NCBI GenBank assembly: GCA_025403435.1
Contig: CM046338.1
Span: 18,823,399-18,887,398, forward strand
Direction of reading: 5' to 3'
DNA: 64,000 bases
Source: Artocarpus heterophyllus
Taxonomy: Eukaryota > Streptophyta > Magnoliopsida > Rosales > Moraceae
Both the position numbers and the translations under genes were made by a program. Shown here in pieces: positions 61,106 through 64,000 of this stretch. Below the pieces are notes generated by a model. It did no database searches. It saw only the letters and a program-made list of their open reading frames with translations, and had not been told where the DNA came from. Position 1 is the first letter of the stretch; every line of letters starts with the position of its first letter.

Positions 61106-61379
61106 TCTTAATTATATGATTATATGTATATAATCATACATACATGCATACATTATTTATAATCATCATATGGATATAATCATATATTATATCCATTCTT
61201 AATATTTATATCCATTTTATATGATTATATGTATAAAATCATACATACATACATACATTATTTATTTCCAAATAATATAATCATTCTTTTCCCGGAGAAG
61301 AAGCAATGATGAACTATGAGATGACCCCAAGGACCAAGAGATTGGATCTAGCCGTAAGAAGAATGCTTGGCTGATAAAT

Positions 61380-61520
61380 AACTCATCAGAGGGCGAGGGA
61401 AAGGCGGGTAGGGTGGAGGAGGGGCAAGGAGGGCGGGGGAGGGGCAGGGAAGGCGGGTAAGGTAAAGAGGGGCAGGGGAGGGACGGGGGAGCTAGGGGAG
61501 GTGAGGGGTTAGGGGTGGCG
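61380..61520 (+). other. G-rich tract (possible G-quadruplex), + strand
   Basis: Many runs of three to five G (GGGCGAGGG, GGGTAGGGTGG, GGGCGGGGGAGGGG and others). On - it is a C-rich leader-like stretch upstream of the protein remnant. Confidence 0.7.
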
Positions 61521-61684
61521 ATGGCAAAGGAGAGAGAGAAAGAGAAGAAGAAAACTTACACAACGGTGACAGCGATCGGAGGGTGATGTCAACGACGAGT
61601 TTGAGAGAGTTAAGAGTTTGACAGAAGAGCCTGAGTTTGAATGTGGGGGGAGGCATGCGATGTTTGAAAAATATAAAACCCTAG

Positions 61685-61895
61685 GGTCCACATTACACGA
61701 TGGTTTTTGTAAAAACCATCGTGTAATGTCAAGTCTTACATGATAGTTTTTTAAAAAACTGTCATTACACGACGGTTTTCTAATGATAGTTTTTTAAAAA
61801 ACCATTGTGTAAGCTTACATTCCATGACGGTTTCTTAGGAAAACCATAGTGGAATATCAATTTTTATGACGGTTTTTGAAAAAAATCGTAGTAAA
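61685..61895. repeat. Third block of subterminal palindromes in the CACTA element
   Basis: Units such as ACACGATGGTTTTTGTAAAA with ACCATCGTGT, and CACGACGGTTTTCTAATGATA. A block this far from the right end suggests nesting or rearrangement. Confidence 0.8.
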
Positions 61896-62259
61896 AAAAT
61901 AGTCTAAATCACCACTTGCATAAGTTTTTCTCCTCTACCCAGGGTGGCCAGACCGTGAGTTTAGCATCCAATGGACTAGAATGTTTACTTTTTGCTATTT
62001 TCATCACAAATATAACTATAAATAGATATCCTTTACCTTAAAAAAATGATGAAAAATGAAATAAAGAAATATATTGAAATAAATTAACATAAATTTGTTT
62101 ACAGATGCTCATTTTTTTCTTCTTTTTTTTTCATTGGTTCCTCAATATATCCATTACATATCTTCATGAAGCAAGTGTGAAACATCATCTTCAAAATCAT
62201 CTATCTCTTCAACCAGTGGCAATCCCTTTGTGAATGAAGGGAGGTCTGTGCAATCCTAG

Positions 62260-63000
62260 GCAACTTCTTCACCATCAATAACTACTTAGCTTCATCGGGA
62301 CGACTAGAGACAATCCCAAATCTTGGGGATCCATTGTATAAAAAAATTGGATTGCTTGTGATACCATAATAAGTGGATCATTCTTGTATCCCAATCTTTT
62401 AAAGTCAACCACCATGATGCCATCATTATCGGTCTTAACATAGTTATTATCGGCCCACTTACACTTAAAAAGTGCTATGCATAATCCCCCATAATCAAGT
62501 TTTCAAATATCTTCAATGAAACCAAAGTAGTTTATGGTCCTAAATACTAAATTCTTATCCTTGGCAGAGAGAATATGCATAGCCTCGGCATGGAGAGTTA
62601 CGTCGTTATTTTGGACAAGATGCTTCTCATCTCTTTTACGAGTGTAAAAAGTGTAATTATTTATAGAATATGACATATACCTTGTAACTACTGACAACGG
62701 TCCTCTAGCTAGGTTCTTTAAGTCTTGTGACTTGCCTATACCTTGTGATGTGGAGTACTTACGATAGATGTGTGCTCTAATATACAGCCGAAAGGTACTG
62801 TTGTATTCGTCTTACAGCCACTTCTCATTTCTTGCTCTTTTTGGGTTTGTCTTTTTTAATTCGTTCATGTGCACCTCAATGAAAGGCTCCACTACATTGG
62901 CACGAGTTTTGGCAAAATCCCAGAACTCTTCGACACCATGCACATATGCTCTAGACAATCGAAAATACCATATCTATTTCCTATCCATTTTGCAAGTCTT
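62260..63000 (-). pseudogene. CACTA transposase remnant: DUF4218 end and DUF4216
   Basis: On -, 62960-62860 reads like the DUF4218 C-terminus (AYVHGVEEFW, then FIEVHMNELKKT), followed by YNSTVRLYIRAHIYR near 62800. The frame 62697-62503 (MSVVTRYMSYSINNYTFYTR) and its continuation with FKCKWADNNYVKTDNDG and FKRLGYKNDPLI match DUF4216. These parts follow Transposase_21 in full-length proteins; that part is missing here. Stops and a frame change near 62500 and elsewhere show decay. Confidence 0.75.
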
Positions 63001-63324
63001 CTAAATTGAAATAATCAATAGTGCAATTCAAGTAAAAAAAATTTCACAAATTACACATACCCATAATATTTTAATTATCATAAATCATATGCATAAAACA
63101 AATTAATTATATCCATCCACAATACAATAAACACGGACCAATAAATAATTAAATCAACACCAATTTATCAATTTCTAATAAAAACTTACAATTAGGAAGG
63201 AGATAAAGGTGGATGGAGGCGAAAAGGGATGACTGCAGCAGTTTTAAAAGGTTTTGGATATGTATTTGAGAGTTGGGTTTGTGATTCGTGTCTGATTGTC
63301 GAGTTGGGAAAAGGGCTTTTAAGT

Positions 63325-63500
63325 CATCTTCTACGACAGTTTTTTCCAAAAGCCATCGTGGAAGGCCACTGTCTTTTATGACGGTTTTTAAAAAAACCAT
63401 CGTGGTAGATGGCCTCCCCTACCACAATGGTTTTCGTCTTCTCGGGCATAACCCCCTGCATTTTTTTCCTTATCACAACGATTTTTGAAAAAAAATCATT
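63325..63500. repeat. Right subterminal palindromes of the CACTA element
   Basis: Units CTACGACAGTTTTTTCCAAA, TATGACGGTTTTTAAAAAAA and CATCGTGGTAGATGG, ending near TATCACAACGATTTTTGAAA, about 40 bp from the terminus. Confidence 0.85.
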
Positions 63501-63543
63501 AAATAAAGGTATAATCTTAAATTTCTAGTAGTAACTAGTGTTT

Positions 63544-64000
63544 AGTCCACTTTGGACCTAACCCATAATTGTTATTTGGTGCTGACATGGTATCGCTTGC
63601 TTTAAACAGATGACGTTGTTTTTATTCCTTTATGTCTCTTAATGACATCATTTTCATTCAAATGATGTCGTTTCTATTTAAATATTTCTAAACTCCCAAC
63701 AGGTACCTATCCCTTTCCTTTGGAATCTAATATATTTCTTCTTCTTTTTCTTTTTTTCCTCTTCAATTTTAGTTGCTCTTTAGGGTTAGCCTTAAGGCTT
63801 TGTCCTTTCTTAACAAAAGTCTTACTGGTCAAAAATTCAAAGTAACATTACTGGAAAACAATGGACTAGGTATTGTTAAGATCTCTCAAAATAAAAATGG
63901 AATAAATCTATGAGAGGTCCTTGTATTTTTTTTCCCTCTAAAATCAGTTTACATAGTCAATGTTTTGTAATAAATAGTTTAAGAACTAAAAAATGTCTTA
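63544..64000. other. Flank right of the CACTA element
   Basis: AT-rich with repeated ATGACGTTGTTTTTAT/ATGATGTCGTTTCTAT words (63611-63680). No open frame or known element end is seen. Confidence 0.4.

Larger units (their letters stand above)
56947..63540 (-). mobile_element. CACTA (En/Spm) transposon, deleted internally
   Basis: The left end is CACTACTAGAAACTTAAA; the right end, reversed, is CACTAGTTACTACTAGAAA, the same apart from 7 extra bases. TTT lies on both sides (56944-56946, 63541-63543), the 3 bp duplication typical for the superfamily. Palindromic units built on ACGACGGTTTTT/AAAAACCGTCGT crowd both ends. Protein remnants are on -. I see no Transposase_21 (TNP2) domain, so the copy cannot move itself. 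Confidence 0.92.

Noticed and set aside
56947..63533. CACTA right end at CTAGTAGTA (63533)
   Set aside because: This gives no matching flanks; ending at TAGTG (63540) gives CACTA at both ends and TTT on both sides.
1..64000. CRISPR arrays, operons, rRNA or bacterial features
   Set aside because: Nothing of the kind is present; tandem repeats here are minisatellites without spacers.

Overview
The window is nuclear DNA of a flowering plant, most likely a eudicot. It is AT-rich, its genes have plant-type introns, and most of it is transposable elements, several nested or in tandem. I support three host genes. A homeodomain-like protein gene lies on + at 13409-24205, in 8 exons that join in frame to 509 codons plus a stop. 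A small single-exon RING-H2 protein gene lies on - at 32116-32634. A cytochrome P450 of the CYP71 clan, CYP93-like, lies on - at 43366-47187. I cannot name the species.

Region 1 (1-12.1 kb) is a decayed Ty3/gypsy element of the Tat type. Its gag end, protease, RT, RNase H and integrase run on +. A 71-72 bp tandem repeat follows pol, then a degraded antisense gene on - that keeps a 75 bp intron, then an LTR. A 3231 bp solo LTR, probably of a Del/Tekay chromovirus, sits inside its pol with a 5 bp target duplication. Region 2 (13.4-24.5 kb) is the homeodomain gene. Its third intron is 6.5 kb because it holds an old, same-strand Ty1/copia element (16196-21088, TSD TACGA).

Region 3 (24.9-29.9 kb) is a second copia element (TSD GAATG), complete but with three stops and one frameshift. 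Region 4 (30.9-36 kb) holds a 799 bp hAT-type non-autonomous element with an 8 bp TSD, the RING gene, two Tourist-like MITEs and LTR-like debris. Region 5 (36-42 kb) holds a second Del-like LTR fragment, a copy of part of the homeodomain gene (exon 7/intron 7), a Tat fragment on - and an approximately 90 bp minisatellite.

Region 6 (43.2-47.6 kb) is the P450 gene. Besides a 2 kb intron it has an extra short interruption bordered by a 9 bp direct repeat. Region 7 (47.6-54.6 kb) is a young, uninterrupted TNT1-like copia element on - (TSD ATCCA, LTRs nearly identical) that split an approximately 100 bp tandem repeat. Region 8 (56.9-63.5 kb) is a CACTA (En/Spm) element with many palindromic subterminal repeats, TSD TTT and only remnants of its proteins.

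The host genes share no evident pathway. The main story is layered transposition: the old Tat and first copia element, then the second copia, then the nearly intact third copia. Divergences quoted are hand counts.
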